Below are positions 63,619 to 64,000 of a stretch of 64,000 nucleotides of DNA, in pieces; the stretch's first letter is position 1; the number at the start of each line of letters is the position of its first letter. The stretch is from NCBI RefSeq assembly GCF_000483485.1, contig NZ_KI519609.1, positions 1-64,000 on the forward strand, given 5' to 3'. Below the pieces are notes generated by a model that was not told where the DNA came from, ran no database searches, and saw only the letters and a program-made list of their open reading frames with translations. The position numbers and the translations under genes are program-made. The stretch is from Thiomicrorhabdus chilensis DSM 12352. GTDB taxonomy: Bacteria > Pseudomonadota > Gammaproteobacteria > Thiomicrospirales > Thiomicrospiraceae.

Positions 63619-63881
63619 GGGCACCTCGAATAACCCCAGCTGTCTTCTGGCAACGCCAAATTATTCAGATCAAGGCGTGAAGTTGCAGGAATGTCTAGAC
63701 CTTGCAAAACTTCACAACGCAGAGCTGGATAATTTGGCTAAGCCCCTTCGGGCGGGGCTTAAAGCAGCCTTCTTCGTTGTTGCGACTCTTGGCCTTAGAA
63801 TGACTAAGACCGGCGAGCCGCGCCTAGAATAAGGCTGCTTTAAGTCCCGCAGAAGTCAACCTGGGGTTATTCGAGGTGCCC
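63619..63881. mobile_element. 263-bp MITE-like element inserted at the aas 5' leader
   Basis: Terminal inverted repeats are 21 bp and perfect: the left end starts GGGCACCTCGAATAACC at 63619 and the right end is its complement, ending at 63881. Both ends are flanked by TTAT (63615-63618 and 63882-63885), a 4-bp target duplication. A second nested inverted repeat (GGGGCTTAAAGCAGCC near 63757, GGCTGCTTTAAGTCCC near 63833) lies inside. No transposase is encoded. The IS family providing transposition is not identified; 4-bp duplications fit IS5-like elements. Confidence 0.85.
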
Positions 63882-63885
63882 TTAT

Positions 63886-64000
63886 TTTAACTCAACCCAC
63901 TCTTTACGGGTGCACTGACTGCCTCTACCGGGAATTATAGCCTAATTCAATCGACTGGCTATTCATGCTCAGGCCTTTTCAGGTAAAACCAGATCGCCAC
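63886..64000. other. Terminal gene-free segment
   Basis: The last 115 bp show no coding frame of note. They probably contain the original upstream region of aas, now separated from it by the insertion; no clear promoter is seen. Confidence 0.3.

Noticed and set aside
63605-63832. 75-codon frame within the MITE
   Set aside because: It is a translation of the element's own sequence, has no ribosome binding site and contains no transposase motif.
1-64000. tRNA, rRNA, CRISPR or known riboswitch
   Set aside because: No cloverleaf, rRNA core sequence, regularly spaced repeat array or familiar riboswitch core was seen by eye. A dedicated search could still find a missed tRNA.

Overview
The window looks like a chromosomal segment of a free-living gammaproteobacterium, most likely a marine sulfur-oxidiser of the Thiomicrospira/Hydrogenovibrio/Thiomicrorhabdus type. 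This is inferred from gene content (the cmoM/cmoA/cmoB wobble-modification genes, MltC, Aas, TrxC, a YebC-family regulator, CopA/CopB, large chemoreceptors, a LapA-type adhesin), not from a marker gene. I saw no rRNA, tRNA, CRISPR array, prophage or complete insertion sequence.

Layout. 1-1131: 5' part of a LapA-like giant adhesin, running off the left edge. 1.4-3.4 kb: small genes, trxC and a multi-hairpin RNA candidate. 3.5-10.8 kb (minus): first six-gene MoxR/Bat operon. 10.9-14.3 kb: P-type ATPase plus Usp-like protein. 14.4-16.5 kb: divergent MFS transporter and ArsR-rhodanese regulator with a perfect palindrome at the regulator end. 16.6-23.0 kb: alpha/beta hydrolase, YebC-like protein, RND pump. 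23.1-25.5 kb: an unusual metallo-beta-lactamase/GAF/HD-GYP fusion. 25.6-28.8 kb: copper resistance genes with copA and copB. 28.9-31.7 kb: PAS-MCP-CZB chemoreceptor.

The most distinctive block is 31.9-43.1 kb: RraA-like protein and cyanase facing an OsmC-like protein, an acyl-CoA-dehydrogenase-like flavoprotein and a rubredoxin/rubredoxin-reductase fusion. These are followed by a NifA-like sigma-54 activator, a Rof-like small protein, a NitT/TauT-type ABC importer and an outer-membrane porin. GG-N10-GC sigma-54 promoter candidates precede cyanase, OsmC and the porin. I infer a sigma-54-controlled uptake and oxidation pathway for a nitrogen compound, with cyanate as an intermediate or co-substrate. 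Its real substrate is unknown.

43.3-50.3 kb: antiporter, a YgiN-like monooxygenase, cmoM, a membrane-anchored nuclease, mltC, cmoA and cmoB. 50.5-53.0 kb: a second chemoreceptor. 53.2-60.4 kb (plus): second MoxR/Bat operon, same gene order as the first. 60.5-64 kb: a lipoprotein and aas, whose 5' leader carries a 263-bp MITE-like insertion.

Two genome-scale signals overlay the genes. The octamer CAGGCCTG occurs at least 21 times (about one expected), often inside a longer palindromic consensus. Three parS-like sites around CACGTG suggest that this segment lies near the replication origin.
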